Source: a bacterium (GTDB lineage: Bacteria > Arandabacterota > Arandabacteria > Arandabacterales > Arandabacteraceae). Taken from it: a stretch of DNA of 64,000 nucleotides. The notes beneath the pieces were generated by a model. That model was not told the origin of the DNA, did no database searches, and saw nothing but the letters and a program-made list of their open reading frames with translations. Position numbers and translations under genes: made by a program. Positions 8,069 through 16,607 of the stretch are shown here, piece by piece (positions within the stretch are counted from its first letter, which is position 1; each line of letters opens with the position of its first letter). The stretch spans positions 62,001 to 126,000 of the forward strand of contig JAOZOU010000004.1 in NCBI GenBank assembly GCA_029933125.1, written 5' to 3'.

Positions 8069-8860
8069 ATGCGAGAATCGGAAGCTGCACTAATGTTGGT
8101 TCTTGCACTTCTTATTGCTCTCATTGCTGCATCGTGTAGCACTGTGCCGCTCACAGGCAGGCATCGTCTTCTGCTTGTCTCAGAATCAACGGAGCTTGAA
8201 CTGGGTGCAACAACCTACCATGAGATAATCGAGACCAGCAAACTCTCATCTGATTCAACCCAGGTTAGACGGATAAGAACAATTGGCAGAAGGATTGCAC
8301 AGGCCACTGGAGAGAAAGACTACCGGTGGGAGTTCAATCTCATCGAGGCGGATTCGGTTATGAATGCCTTCTGTCTTCCGGGAGGCAAAGTAGCAGTCTA
8401 TTCTGGGATTCTCAAAATAGCCAGCAGCGACGAAGAGCTTGCCACTGTGATGGCTCATGAGATTGCTCATGCGATTGCCAGACATGGGGCAGAGCGTATG
8501 TCCCAGATGTTACTTGTCGAGCTCGGAGGCATTGCTCTTGAAGAGGCACTCAAGACAAAAGGCGAAAAAACAATAGACCTTGCCAAGGTGGCATATGGAG
8601 CAGGAACTGGCCTGCTTTACATCCTTCCTTACAGTCGCAAGCATGAGGAGGAAGCCGACTACATGGGGCTCATCTACATGGCCAAGGCGGGATATGATCC
8701 CCATGCAGCCGTGAGATTTTGGGAAAAGATGAACCAAGAGTTTTCAAATCGTGAACCTCCTGAATTCCTTTCGACCCACCCCAGCAGTGAGCGCAGGATT
8801 GAGAACCTCAAACGCTGGCTTCCTCGGGTGCTCAAATATTACAAGCCGCCTGGACATTAA
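8069..8860 (+). CDS. M48-family zinc metallopeptidase, probable lipoprotein
   Basis: This 263-residue periplasmic-type M48 protease resembles the LoiP/YcaL group, not the multi-membrane HtpX. A hydrophobic N-terminus ends in a lipobox-like IAASC (Cys23; alanine at -3 is slightly atypical). The zinc motif HEIAH is at 130-134, in the MAHEIAHAIARHGAE context, with the third ligand region HEEEAD near 191-196. The C-terminal FLSTHPSSERRIENL motif is typical of this family. The likely role is quality control of envelope proteins. It is flanked by a tRNA-Ala hairpin and the SRP RNA promoter, so it is probably transcribed alone. Confidence 0.88.
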   Translation: MRESEAALMLVLALLIALIAASCSTVPLTGRHRLLLVSESTELELGATTYHEIIETSKLSSDSTQVRRIRTIGRRIAQATGEKDYRWEFNLIEADSVMNAFCLPGGKVAVYSGILKIASSDEELATVMAHEIAHAIARHGAERMSQMLLVELGGIALEEALKTKGEKTIDLAKVAYGAGTGLLYILPYSRKHEEEADYMGLIYMAKAGYDPHAAVRFWEKMNQEFSNREPPEFLSTHPSSERRIENLKRWLPRVLKYYKPPGH

Positions 8861-8905
8861 GGAATCCAATTTGCCTCACGAAGTCCAACCTAACTCCAGA
8901 CTGGC

Positions 8906-8934
8906 TTGACACTGTAGCACTTTGCTGGTATTTT
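8906..8934 (+). promoter_or_regulatory. Strong sigma-70 promoter for SRP RNA
   Basis: TTGACA (8906-8911), a 17-base spacer and TATTTT (8929-8934). The predicted start is near 8941, about 38 bases before the mature SRP RNA 5' end, so a short 5' trailer would be removed. Confidence 0.75.
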
Positions 8935-8978
8935 GATTGCGCAACCAGACGCGCAAGGGAGGGCGAAGATTTTTAGCT

Positions 8979-9265
8979 CCGACCCCAGGTCGTGCTAGAC
9001 GGGGAGGTAGCGGTGCCCTGTAACCCGCAACCCGCTATAGCGGGGTCGAAGTCCCTTTTGAGGTCTGGTCTCTTTGGGAATGCGGCTGGATAAGCGGCGT
9101 TGAAGATCAGGTCCTGCGCAATGAAGACCTGTGAACCCCGTCAGGACCGGAAGGTAGCAGCGGTAAGCAGGAAACTTCATGTGCCGCAGGGTAACCTGGT
9201 TGGAGCTGGCTGTCCTGCTGGCGCCTGGGGAGGCAGATCGAGGAAGGGTGCACGACCTGGGTAGG
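8979..9265 (+). ncRNA. ffs: Long-type bacterial signal recognition particle RNA (with Alu domain)
   Basis: The terminal helix pairs CCCAGGTCGTGC (8984-8995) with GCACGACCTGGG (9250-9261). The 5' domain has the Alu-type sequence typical of Bacillus/Thermotoga-like 6S-type SRP RNAs (GGTGCCCTGTAACC and CGCTATAGCGGGG, about 9011-9050). The Ffh-binding helix 8 is clear: GTCAGGACCGGAAGG with the GGAA tetraloop at 9149-9152 and the opposing AGCAG. The length is about 287 bases, unlike the roughly 114-base form of enterics. The dnaX start follows 15 bases later. Confidence 0.93.
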
Positions 9266-9279
9266 TATGAGGTGATAGA

Positions 9280-10875
9280 TTGGCTGAGGAATCCAACTAC
9301 ATCGTTATTGCAAGGAAGTGGCGGCCTCAGACATTTGATGAGGTTGTTGGTCAGGAACATGTTACAACAACGCTTAAAAATGCCATCCAGAGTGGACGCA
9401 TAGCTCATGCGTATCTCTTCACTGGTCCGAGAGGTGTAGGTAAGACAACGGTCGCACGCATACTTGCCAAATCGCTCAACTGTGTCAATGCACCCACCGT
9501 TACTCCATGCAATAAGTGTGCAGCCTGCACCGAGATAAATCAGGGAACAAGCATGGATGTGATAGAGATTGATGGTGCTTCCAACCGAGGAATTGATGAG
9601 ATAAGAAACTTAAGAGAAAGCGTTCGCTATGCATCTGTAGGTGGCAAGAAGAAGGTTTACATAATTGATGAGGTCCACATGCTCACCCAGGAAGCCTTTA
9701 ATGCACTGCTCAAGACACTTGAAGAGCCTCCTGCCCATGTGGTCTTTGTGTTCGCCACAACGCAGCCTCTTAAGGTTCCATCAACAATTGTTTCACGTTG
9801 CCAGCGCTTTGACTTCAGACGCATTCCAGCGGATAAGATAACCTCCAGACTCAAAGAGATTTGCGATGCTGAAGGCTTCAAGTGTGATGAAGATGCACTT
9901 ATGATTATTGCGCAAAGGGCTGATGGGAGCATGCGTGATGGCCAGAGCATGCTTGAGCAGGTACTGGCATTTAGTGGAGGCAGCGCCACTCAGCAAGACA
10001 TTGGTGCAATTGCAGGACTGAGAGGTAGCGAGCTTGTTGCGGATATAGCCAAGGCGATCATCGAAGGCAATGAATCAAGGCTTCTCGACCTTGTGGCAGA
10101 TGCGTTTGATGCCGGCGCCGATTCGCTCGATCTTATCTCCTCCCTTACCGAATGGCTACGATTTCTCCTTATTGCCTCAATTGATTCCTCATCACAGCAG
10201 TTGCTTGCACTTGGTAAAGAAGTGAGAAATAGGCTTCTTGAGGATGCCAAAGGTGTCCCATCGGAACAGCTCCTTGCAATGGTTTCTATGATTGCTGAAG
10301 CTGAAACCACTATCAGAAGGGCATCGCACAAACGCTATCTTCTTGAGGCACTCTTGCTGCGAATGGCAAAGCTCAAAGGACTAACAAAGATTTCTGAAAT
10401 AGTAGCAATGCTAAGGGGTTCTGAACCTGGACCCGGAGCTGAACCCCGGGATCCACCTAACCCTAAGCCTGAGGAGAAGAACTCTCAAAATGAGGATCCA
10501 CCAGTGAGTCTTGAAGATGTCGCCATTATCTGGCGCAGCATGGTTGAGGATTTGCGCAAGACAAAAGCATCGCTTGCATCGATTCTCGATCTATGTGAAC
10601 CTCCTAAATTTAGCGATGGCGTTTACTGGCTTGAAGTACCGAGTGCCTTTCATGAGAGTCAAATTCTTAAGAAACACAATCTGCGTGTGTTGACAGATCA
10701 ACTCCGGCAGCTTACCAATACTTCGGTGGTGATTAAGACCAAAGTTAAGGCGAATGAATCCAAGACCACCAGTCATCTCACCGAGGCAGCCTCGAGGGAG
10801 CCATTGGTTAGGATGCTGATTGAAAATATGGGGGGCAAGATTGTCGAGATAAGACGACCTGAGCGGGAATCTTGA
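9280..10875 (+). CDS. dnaX: DNA polymerase III subunit gamma/tau
   Basis: This clamp-loader ATPase is 531 residues long. Walker A is GPRGVGKTT at 49-57. The zinc cysteines are 68, 77, 80 and 83. Walker B appears as YIIDEVHML, and the sensor region as FVFATTQPLKVPSTIVSRCQRFDF. The C-terminal part (about 390-531) is the tau-like region after a proline-rich linker. TTG at 9280 is the start because the frame gives the conserved YIVIARKWRPQTFDEVVGQE opening, with GAGGTGAT upstream. No obvious A-rich slippery site for gamma production was seen. It leads the dnaX-ybaB-recR set, a common bacterial arrangement. Confidence 0.97.
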   Translation: MAEESNYIVIARKWRPQTFDEVVGQEHVTTTLKNAIQSGRIAHAYLFTGPRGVGKTTVARILAKSLNCVNAPTVTPCNKCAACTEINQGTSMDVIEIDGASNRGIDEIRNLRESVRYASVGGKKKVYIIDEVHMLTQEAFNALLKTLEEPPAHVVFVFATTQPLKVPSTIVSRCQRFDFRRIPADKITSRLKEICDAEGFKCDEDALMIIAQRADGSMRDGQSMLEQVLAFSGGSATQQDIGAIAGLRGSELVADIAKAIIEGNESRLLDLVADAFDAGADSLDLISSLTEWLRFLLIASIDSSSQQLLALGKEVRNRLLEDAKGVPSEQLLAMVSMIAEAETTIRRASHKRYLLEALLLRMAKLKGLTKISEIVAMLRGSEPGPGAEPRDPPNPKPEEKNSQNEDPPVSLEDVAIIWRSMVEDLRKTKASLASILDLCEPPKFSDGVYWLEVPSAFHESQILKKHNLRVLTDQLRQLTNTSVVIKTKVKANESKTTSHLTEAASREPLVRMLIENMGGKIVEIRRPERES

Positions 10876-10907
10876 GGTGGGTTTCAAAGTGAGGAGGTGA
10901 AGGCCAA

Positions 10908-11225
10908 TTGGGCAACAAGCTTGGCGATCTGATGAAGCAGGCGCAGAAGCTCCAAAGTCAGATACAGAAAGTTCAGGAAGAGCTGGCTGAAACGACAGTT
11001 GAAGCCACCTCTGGTGGTGGAATGGTGACAGTTGTTGCAAATGGGAAGCAGGAGATCGTTAGCATAAAGATAGATCCCGAGGTCGTTAACAAGGACGACG
11101 TTGAAATGCTCGAGGATCTCATAGTTGCAGCCGTCAATGAAGCCAGACGAAGGGCTCAAAAGCTCATGATGAATGAGATCTCAAAGATCACTGGCGGACT
11201 TGGTATTCCACCGGGAATCATTTAG
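10908..11225 (+). CDS. ybaB: YbaB/EbfC family nucleoid-associated protein
   Basis: This 105-residue dimeric DNA-binding protein is found next to dnaX and recR in many bacteria. It opens NKLGDLMKQAQKLQSQIQKVQEEL, a helical segment, followed by TVEATSGGGMVTVVANGKQEIVSIKIDPEVV, the conserved beta sheet. TTG at 10908 is preferred, with a strong AGGAGGTGA a few bases upstream. The gene lies between dnaX and recR with short spacers. Confidence 0.95.
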   Translation: MGNKLGDLMKQAQKLQSQIQKVQEELAETTVEATSGGGMVTVVANGKQEIVSIKIDPEVVNKDDVEMLEDLIVAAVNEARRRAQKLMMNEISKITGGLGIPPGII

Positions 11226-11233
11226 GCACCGCT

Positions 11234-11833
11234 ATGGTTGGTTCAGAAAGTTTAGAGAGATTGATACAGGAGCTTACCAAGATGCCAACGATCGGTAAGC
11301 GTACAGCTCAAAGGCTTGCCCTTTATCTTGTCAAGGCTCCTAAGGAGGAAGTAGCTGCACTTGTAGATGCTATCGTAAAGATGAAAGAGAGAGTGAGATT
11401 CTGCTCCCAATGCGGGTCTTTGAGCGAAGACGATGTGTGTCCAATTTGCAGAGATCCTAAACGTGATAGATCGGTGATATGTGTCGTTGAAGAGCCTGGC
11501 AATGTTATGAGGATAGAGAGCACAGGGGAATACAAGGGGCTTTACCATGTGCTTCATGGTCGGCTTTCCCCCCTCGATGGTATTGGTCCTGAAGATCTTG
11601 CCATAGATAAGCTTGAGAGGAGAATTGAGAACCTTGGTGTTAAGGAAGTAATAATCGCTACCAATCCAAATGTTGAAGGTGAGGCCACGTGCAACTATAT
11701 TGCTCAGGCACTTAAGCCTCTTGGCATAAAGATAACCAGTATTGCAACGGGCGTACCAATTGGTAGTGACCTTGATTTTGCTGATGAGATGACACTTTCA
11801 CGCGCCTTTAGAGGTCGCGCGGAGATTAAGTAG
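11234..11833 (+). CDS. recR: Recombination mediator protein RecR
   Basis: RecR loads RecA with RecF/RecO at gaps. The 199-residue protein carries a helix-hairpin-helix near the N-terminus (LTKMPTIGKRTAQRLALYL) and a zinc finger with Cys57, Cys60, Cys69 and Cys72. The Toprim domain follows (VICVVEEPGNVMRIE ... LHGRLSPLDGIGPEDL) and a C-terminal ATGVPIGSDLDFADEMTLSRAF. All key parts are intact. It is 8 bases after ybaB. Confidence 0.97.
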   Translation: MVGSESLERLIQELTKMPTIGKRTAQRLALYLVKAPKEEVAALVDAIVKMKERVRFCSQCGSLSEDDVCPICRDPKRDRSVICVVEEPGNVMRIESTGEYKGLYHVLHGRLSPLDGIGPEDLAIDKLERRIENLGVKEVIIATNPNVEGEATCNYIAQALKPLGIKITSIATGVPIGSDLDFADEMTLSRAFRGRAEIK

Positions 11834-11845
11834 AGGGAGGATGAG

Positions 11846-12415
11846 ATGGAGAAGCCTTTGGAAATAAGATGGCATGGCAGGGGTGGCCAGGGAGCGAAGA
11901 CTGCTGCCTTTCTGCTGGCTGAAGCCATGATTGAGCAAGGCAAGTATGCTCAGGGATTCCCCGACTATGGTCCTGAGCGTATGGGAGCTCCAATCAGAGG
12001 TTATAACAGGATAAGCACTGAGCCTATAAGGTTGCACTGCGACATCGAAAATCCTGAAATCGTCATTGTTCTCGATCCAACCCTTTTGAGAACGGAGAAT
12101 GTCGCTGGGGGACTTGTTGAAGGAGGCAAGATTCTCATAAACAGTCCAGCCGGTCCTGAAGAACTCAAGTCAGACTTGGATCTTGGTAACGGTTCGGTCT
12201 ATACGGTTGATGCAACCAGGATAGCGCTTGAGGAGGTAGGAAGACCCATTCCCAATCTTCCTATGATAGGTGCTTTGCTCAAGGTGAGCAATCTTGCTGA
12301 CATAGAAAGTATGACACGCATCGTCTCCAAGAAATTTGAAGGTAAGTTCAACAAGCAGGTGGTTGAAGGTAACCTAAAGGCTATGAAAAGGGCTTATCAA
12401 GAGGTAAGGGGATAG
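11846..12415 (+). CDS. porG: Pyruvate:ferredoxin oxidoreductase, gamma subunit
   Basis: This is the gamma subunit (189 residues) of the four-subunit 2-oxoacid:ferredoxin oxidoreductase. It shows IRWHGRGGQGAKTAAFLLAEA at the N-terminus, then GPERMGAPIRGYNRIS and the terminal helix region. The complex interconverts pyruvate plus CoA with acetyl-CoA plus CO2 using ferredoxin. It is the first of four genes in gamma-delta-alpha-beta order and starts 12 bases after recR, so the metabolic operon is embedded among DNA-repair genes. Confidence 0.93.
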   Translation: MEKPLEIRWHGRGGQGAKTAAFLLAEAMIEQGKYAQGFPDYGPERMGAPIRGYNRISTEPIRLHCDIENPEIVIVLDPTLLRTENVAGGLVEGGKILINSPAGPEELKSDLDLGNGSVYTVDATRIALEEVGRPIPNLPMIGALLKVSNLADIESMTRIVSKKFEGKFNKQVVEGNLKAMKRAYQEVRG

Positions 12416-12420
12416 TGAAG

Positions 12421-12723
12421 ATGAAAGGATGGAAAGAATTAGCGATAGGCGGAAGAATCGAAGAGGCGGGTAATGCTGTGGAATATGAGACAGGCTCATG
12501 GCGTACTTTCAGGCCAGTGCGCGATGATGAGAAGTGTATCCATTGTCTCCAATGCTGGATATCATGTCCTGACTCAGCAATAAAGGTAAAGGATGGGAAA
12601 GTAGTTGATATCGATCTCAACCACTGTAAGGGATGTGGTATATGTGCTGAGGTATGCCCGCCAAAAGTCCATGCTATTGAGATGGTTGAAGAAGCAGAAT
12701 TTGTTAAGAAGGAGAGCAAATGA
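12421..12723 (+). CDS. porD: Pyruvate:ferredoxin oxidoreductase, delta (ferredoxin) subunit
   Basis: This 100-residue subunit has two [4Fe-4S] motifs, CIHCLQCWISCP and CKGCGICAEVCPP, in the conserved RPVRDDEKC context of POR delta subunits. It passes electrons from the TPP site to external ferredoxin. ATG 12421 is chosen over GTG 12415 because AAGGGG lies about 8 bases before the ATG. It overlaps the alpha subunit by 4 bases. Confidence 0.93.
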   Translation: MKGWKELAIGGRIEEAGNAVEYETGSWRTFRPVRDDEKCIHCLQCWISCPDSAIKVKDGKVVDIDLNHCKGCGICAEVCPPKVHAIEMVEEAEFVKKESK

Positions 12724-13916
12724 TGGGAGCAGTCAAGGCTAGAAAATTGGTTGCCCTAACTGGCAACGATGCTGTTGCTGAGGCTATGCGACAGGTAAAT
12801 CCCGATGTTGTTGCTGCCTACCCCATAACACCTCAGACGGAATTGATGCACAAGTTCGCCGACTATGTTGCCAATGGTTTGGTCAATACCGAATTCGTAT
12901 TGGTTGAGTCCGAGCACAGCGCGATGAGTGCAGCTGTTGGGGCATCCGCAGCAGGTGCACGTGTGATGACTGCAACAAGTGCTAATGGACTGGCTCTCAT
13001 GTGGGAGATAGTCTATATAGCTGCCTCGACACGATGTCCTATTGTTATGGCTGTTGTCAATCGAGCTCTGAGTGCGCCGATAAATATCCATTGTGACCAC
13101 AGCGATTCCATGGGTACGCGTGATGCTGGCTGGATCCATCTCCACTCGGAGAACTCTCAGGAAGCTTATGACAATGCTGTTCAGGCTGTGAAGATCGCAG
13201 AACACAGAGATGTGCTTTTGCCTGTGATGGTTTGCCTAGATGGTTTCATTCTGAGTCATACGCTTGAAGCCGTTGAGGTACTCGAAGATGAAACTGTCAA
13301 GCAATTCATCGGGGAATTTCGTCCTGTGCATAACCTTCTTGACACCGACAAGGCTATGACCTTTGGGCCTCTCGATTTTCACGACTATTATTTCGAGCAT
13401 AAGATTCCTCAAATAATCGCCATGCAGAATGCTCATAAGGTCATTGATGATGTTGCTCGTGAGTATGCCGAGCTTACCGGTAGGCGCTACGAGCTTGTTG
13501 AAAAGTATAAGACTGATGATGCCGAGCGTATTGTTGTTGCACTTGGCTCAACATGTGGAACTGCGAAAGTTGTGGTTGATGAGCTTAGGGAGCAGGGCGA
13601 GAAGGTTGGCTTGCTCAAGATAAGAGTATTCAGACCCTTCCCCTACAATGAAGTCAGGGAAGCTCTTGCTCATGCCAAAGCAGTTGCCGTTCTTGACCGC
13701 TCCATGTCTTTTGGAGCCCAAGGCGGGCCTGTCTTGCTTGAGGTAAGGGCTGCTCTCTATGACAATGCTAGTGTTCCAACGAAGGGCTACATATATGGTC
13801 TTGGTGGACGCAATGTTTCACCCTCCCAGATTCGCAGAGCTTTTGAGGAGATCAAAGAGATTGCCAAAACTGGTCGAAGCAGCGATGAGATTGGTTTTCT
13901 TGGTGTAAGAGAATAG
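12720..13916 (+). CDS. porA: Pyruvate:ferredoxin oxidoreductase, alpha subunit
   Basis: This 398-residue alpha subunit contains the diagnostic AAYPITPQTELMHKFADYV and the ESEHSAMSAAVGASAAGARVMTATSANGL stretch. NRALSAPINIHCDHSDSM follows, and then the C-terminal transketolase-like domain (RIVVALGSTCGTAKVVVDEL). Sequence features favour pyruvate over other 2-oxoacids, though substrate assignment by motif alone is not absolute. ATG 12720 overlaps the porD stop; ATG 12723 is equally possible. Confidence 0.93.
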   Translation: MMGAVKARKLVALTGNDAVAEAMRQVNPDVVAAYPITPQTELMHKFADYVANGLVNTEFVLVESEHSAMSAAVGASAAGARVMTATSANGLALMWEIVYIAASTRCPIVMAVVNRALSAPINIHCDHSDSMGTRDAGWIHLHSENSQEAYDNAVQAVKIAEHRDVLLPVMVCLDGFILSHTLEAVEVLEDETVKQFIGEFRPVHNLLDTDKAMTFGPLDFHDYYFEHKIPQIIAMQNAHKVIDDVAREYAELTGRRYELVEKYKTDDAERIVVALGSTCGTAKVVVDELREQGEKVGLLKIRVFRPFPYNEVREALAHAKAVAVLDRSMSFGAQGGPVLLEVRAALYDNASVPTKGYIYGLGGRNVSPSQIRRAFEEIKEIAKTGRSSDEIGFLGVRE

Positions 13917-13926
13917 GAGGTCAGCA

Positions 13927-14874
13927 GTGCCTACACTTAAGGAACTTTCCAAGCGTGAGGACTTACTTGCACCCGGGCATCGAGCTTGCGCTGGTTGTGC
14001 TGCGACGATAATCGTGAGGCAAGTCTTACTTGCTGCTGGAAAGGATGTTGTTGTTGGATGTGCTACGGGTTGTCTTGAAGTTGTCACTACCATTTTCCCA
14101 TACTCTGCCTGGCGTGTTCCCTATATCCACAATGCATTTGAGAATGTGGCTTCAACAGTCAGTGGAGTGGAGGCAGCCTATCGCTCTCTTAAGCGCCAGG
14201 GCAAGATAAGTCGAGACATGCACTTTATAGCCTTTGGCGGAGACGGGGGAACATATGACATCGGGCTTCAGGCACTCTCGGGTGCAGCTGAAAGAGGCCA
14301 TCGTATGCTGTATGTCTGTTATGATAATGAAGCCTATATGAATACGGGTATCCAGCGTTCAGGCGCTACTCCTTTTGGTGCTGAAACTTCAACCTGCCCG
14401 GCAGGTGATGTTATCCCTGGCAAGACACAGTATCATAAGGACATGACGAGGATTATGGCTGCTCATAGGATTCCCTATGTTGCTCAGGCATCTCCAAGCC
14501 ACTGGAAGGACCTCGTCGCAAAAGTTGAGAAGGCTCTTTCAAAGGACGGTCCCAGCTTCTTAAATGTGATTTCCCCCTGCCACAGGGGATGGCGATATCC
14601 TATGGAAAAGACTATTGAGATTGCGAAGATAGCCGTTGACACCTGCTTCTGGCCACTCTATGAGGTTGATGAGGGAAAGTGGCACATAACATATGTGCCT
14701 AAGGAGAAGCTTCCACTAAGTGAATTTACTAGCAGACAGGGTAGGTTCGCTCACTTCAAGAAGCACCCTGAACTTCTGGAAGCCGCTCAGCAAGAGGTTG
14801 ATCGAAGGTGGCGCGAGCTTGAGGCTCTTGCGGGTATAAGCGATTCACCAGATGAAAGGCAATCCCGGGAATAG
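13927..14874 (+). CDS. porB: Pyruvate:ferredoxin oxidoreductase, beta subunit
   Basis: This is the TPP-binding subunit, 315 residues. PGHRACAGCAATIIVRQVL carries conserved cysteines. GDGGTYDIGLQALSGAAERGH is the TPP/Mg motif, and CYDNEAYMNTGIQRSGATPFG is the usual follow-on. The C-terminus contains SPCHRGWRYP. The start is GTG at 13927 with AGGAGG 5 bases upstream. It completes the por operon; pgpA begins 2 bases later. Confidence 0.94.
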   Translation: MPTLKELSKREDLLAPGHRACAGCAATIIVRQVLLAAGKDVVVGCATGCLEVVTTIFPYSAWRVPYIHNAFENVASTVSGVEAAYRSLKRQGKISRDMHFIAFGGDGGTYDIGLQALSGAAERGHRMLYVCYDNEAYMNTGIQRSGATPFGAETSTCPAGDVIPGKTQYHKDMTRIMAAHRIPYVAQASPSHWKDLVAKVEKALSKDGPSFLNVISPCHRGWRYPMEKTIEIAKIAVDTCFWPLYEVDEGKWHITYVPKEKLPLSEFTSRQGRFAHFKKHPELLEAAQQEVDRRWRELEALAGISDSPDERQSRE

Positions 14875-14876
14875 CA

Positions 14877-15356
14877 TTGACGGGAACTCGAAGCGATAGG
14901 CTTGCTAAAGTTGTTGGTACGAGTGTTTTCATAGGTCACTTCCCAATCTTCCCTGGGACGGTCGGGAGTCTGCCTGGGATTCTCATCTATGTCTTACTAT
15001 CCTTGAAGGTTGAAGCTTTTAGAGGATTCGGAATTGCGTGGCTCATACTTCTGGCAGCGATCTTACTTGGTGGTTCACTTGCAGCCCACCGGTGCGAGGA
15101 GCTCTATGGCAATGATGACAAGAAGATTGTCATCGATGAGGTGTGGGGAATGCTTATTGCACTTCAGGCTTTGCCGCTTGCTGTCAAATGGATAGTTGCT
15201 GCATTTTTCCTTTTCAGATTCTTCGATATCGTTAAGCCACCTCCTGCAAGGAAGGTTGAGCGGGTTGGAGGGGGAGTTGCCATCATGCTCGATGATGGTG
15301 TGGCAGGTATTTACACAGCCTTCATTCTCTATATTTTGAAAATCGCTTTTGGCTAG
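14877..15356 (+). CDS. pgpA: Phosphatidylglycerophosphatase A
   Basis: This membrane enzyme removes the phosphate from phosphatidylglycerophosphate to give phosphatidylglycerol. The 159-residue protein shows the family signatures GHFPIFPGTVGSLPG, KIVIDEVWGM, FFDIVKPPPARKVE and MLDDGVAGIYTA, with about four membrane segments. The TTG start at 14877 is 2 bases after the porB stop. Its presence shows that a standard bacterial glycerophospholipid pathway exists beside the isoprenoid-ether genes at 21.5-23.6 kb. Confidence 0.93.
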   Translation: MTGTRSDRLAKVVGTSVFIGHFPIFPGTVGSLPGILIYVLLSLKVEAFRGFGIAWLILLAAILLGGSLAAHRCEELYGNDDKKIVIDEVWGMLIALQALPLAVKWIVAAFFLFRFFDIVKPPPARKVERVGGGVAIMLDDGVAGIYTAFILYILKIAFG

Positions 15357-15362
15357 CTCACT

Positions 15363-16601
15363 ATGAGGGTCAGCATACTCACGATTGGTGACGAAATAAC
15401 CTCGGGGCACATCGTTGATACCAATGCGGCTTATCTCGCAAGTCGCCTGGCAGCTATGGGAATCCAGGCTGAGCGCATCGTCTCGGTTAGGGATGATGTC
15501 GATGCCATAGCATCGGAACTTGCACGCATGCAGAGTGAATCTGATGTAGTGCTTGTTACGGGCGGGCTTGGACCTACGCTCGATGACGTTACCAAGGAAG
15601 GCATAGCAAAGGCACTTAATCGCCCGCTAAAGGTGGATCAGGATGTGTTGGCTAACCTCGAAAGGCGTTATGCCACCAGAGCAGATGCCAAGCGCGCTCT
15701 TCTTGAGAACATAGCGAATCTTCCGGAAGGCTCATCATGCTACACAAATCCCCTCGGCGCAGCACCTGGCTTTGCTGTCAAAACTTTGTCGAGTGTTATC
15801 TATGTCTTGCCTGGCGTGCCCGATGAAATGAAAGCCATTTTTGAAGATTCCATTGCAGCCGAGATTGCTGCACTCTGTAAGGATGCATGTTCAATCACAA
15901 AGGTAATCACAACCTTTGGTCTCACCGAGAGCACAATAGCGCGGATGATTGGCGAGGGCTTATGCGATTTCGGGGGAAGACTTGGTTATCTACCAAAGAC
16001 GAGCGGTGTTGAGCTCAGGCTCACAGCAGATGCTCCAACAAGGGACCAAGCTCTTGAAATCCTGGAAGGTGCGGTCTCCAAAGTATGCACTTTGCTCAAA
16101 GACAATGTCGTCTCCACGGATGGTAAGCGGATAAACGTTGTTGTTGGTGAGATGTTGATTGAGAAGAAGGCGACAATCGCTGTTGCTGAATCTTGCACCG
16201 GTGGCTTGATTGGCCATCTTCTTACTGAGGTAGCCGGTATCTCAACCTGTCTCGAGCGAGACATAGTTGCTTATAGCAATAAAACCAAGATTGAGCTTCT
16301 TGGTGTGGACGGCTCTCTGATAGAGAATCACGGTGCTGTTAGTGAAGAGGTGGCTGCAGCGATGGCAAAGGGTGTCAAAGAGACCGCTGGAACTCTTGTT
16401 GGGCTTTCAACAACTGGAATTGCCGGACCTACTGGAGGTACACCGGAGAAACCTGTGGGCACAGTCTTTATAGGCATGGCCTATGATAAGATACTTGAAG
16501 TGAAGAAGGCATCGCTCAAGGGCAATCGCTCGGGTATCAAACAGAGAGCCGCCTTTACAGCTCTTGACATGGTTAGACGCATGCTACTTTCGAAGGGGTG
16601 A
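15363..16601 (+). CDS. cinA: CinA: ADP-ribose pyrophosphatase-like domain plus NMN deamidase
   Basis: This is a full-length two-domain CinA of 412 residues. The N-terminal COG1058 MoaB-like domain has LTIGDEITSGHIVDTN and TGGLGPTLDDVTKE. The C-terminal PncC-type nicotinamide-nucleotide deamidase domain has AVAESCTGGLIGHLLTEVAG and STTGIAGPTGGTPEKPVGTVFIG. It functions in pyridine-nucleotide salvage. It lies between pgpA and thpR-recA; cinA-recA linkage is common in bacteria. Confidence 0.95.
   Translation: MRVSILTIGDEITSGHIVDTNAAYLASRLAAMGIQAERIVSVRDDVDAIASELARMQSESDVVLVTGGLGPTLDDVTKEGIAKALNRPLKVDQDVLANLERRYATRADAKRALLENIANLPEGSSCYTNPLGAAPGFAVKTLSSVIYVLPGVPDEMKAIFEDSIAAEIAALCKDACSITKVITTFGLTESTIARMIGEGLCDFGGRLGYLPKTSGVELRLTADAPTRDQALEILEGAVSKVCTLLKDNVVSTDGKRINVVVGEMLIEKKATIAVAESCTGGLIGHLLTEVAGISTCLERDIVAYSNKTKIELLGVDGSLIENHGAVSEEVAAAMAKGVKETAGTLVGLSTTGIAGPTGGTPEKPVGTVFIGMAYDKILEVKKASLKGNRSGIKQRAAFTALDMVRRMLLSKG
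16595..16601 (+). promoter_or_regulatory. Shine-Dalgarno site that decides the thpR start
   Basis: GGGGTGA at 16595-16601, ending in the cinA stop codon, lies 6 bases before CTG 16608. It is the best-placed ribosome binding site for thpR, whose frame has no ATG, GTG or TTG before the first catalytic motif. Confidence 0.5.
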
Positions 16602-16607
16602 GGAGTT

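Noticed and set aside
8995-9408. 137-codon minus-strand frame over the SRP RNA and dnaX start
   Set aside because: It covers a structured RNA and a conserved gene start; no family resemblance.
10420-10520. Programmed frameshift site in dnaX
   Set aside because: The linker region has no run of A bases followed by a stable hairpin like that in enteric dnaX.
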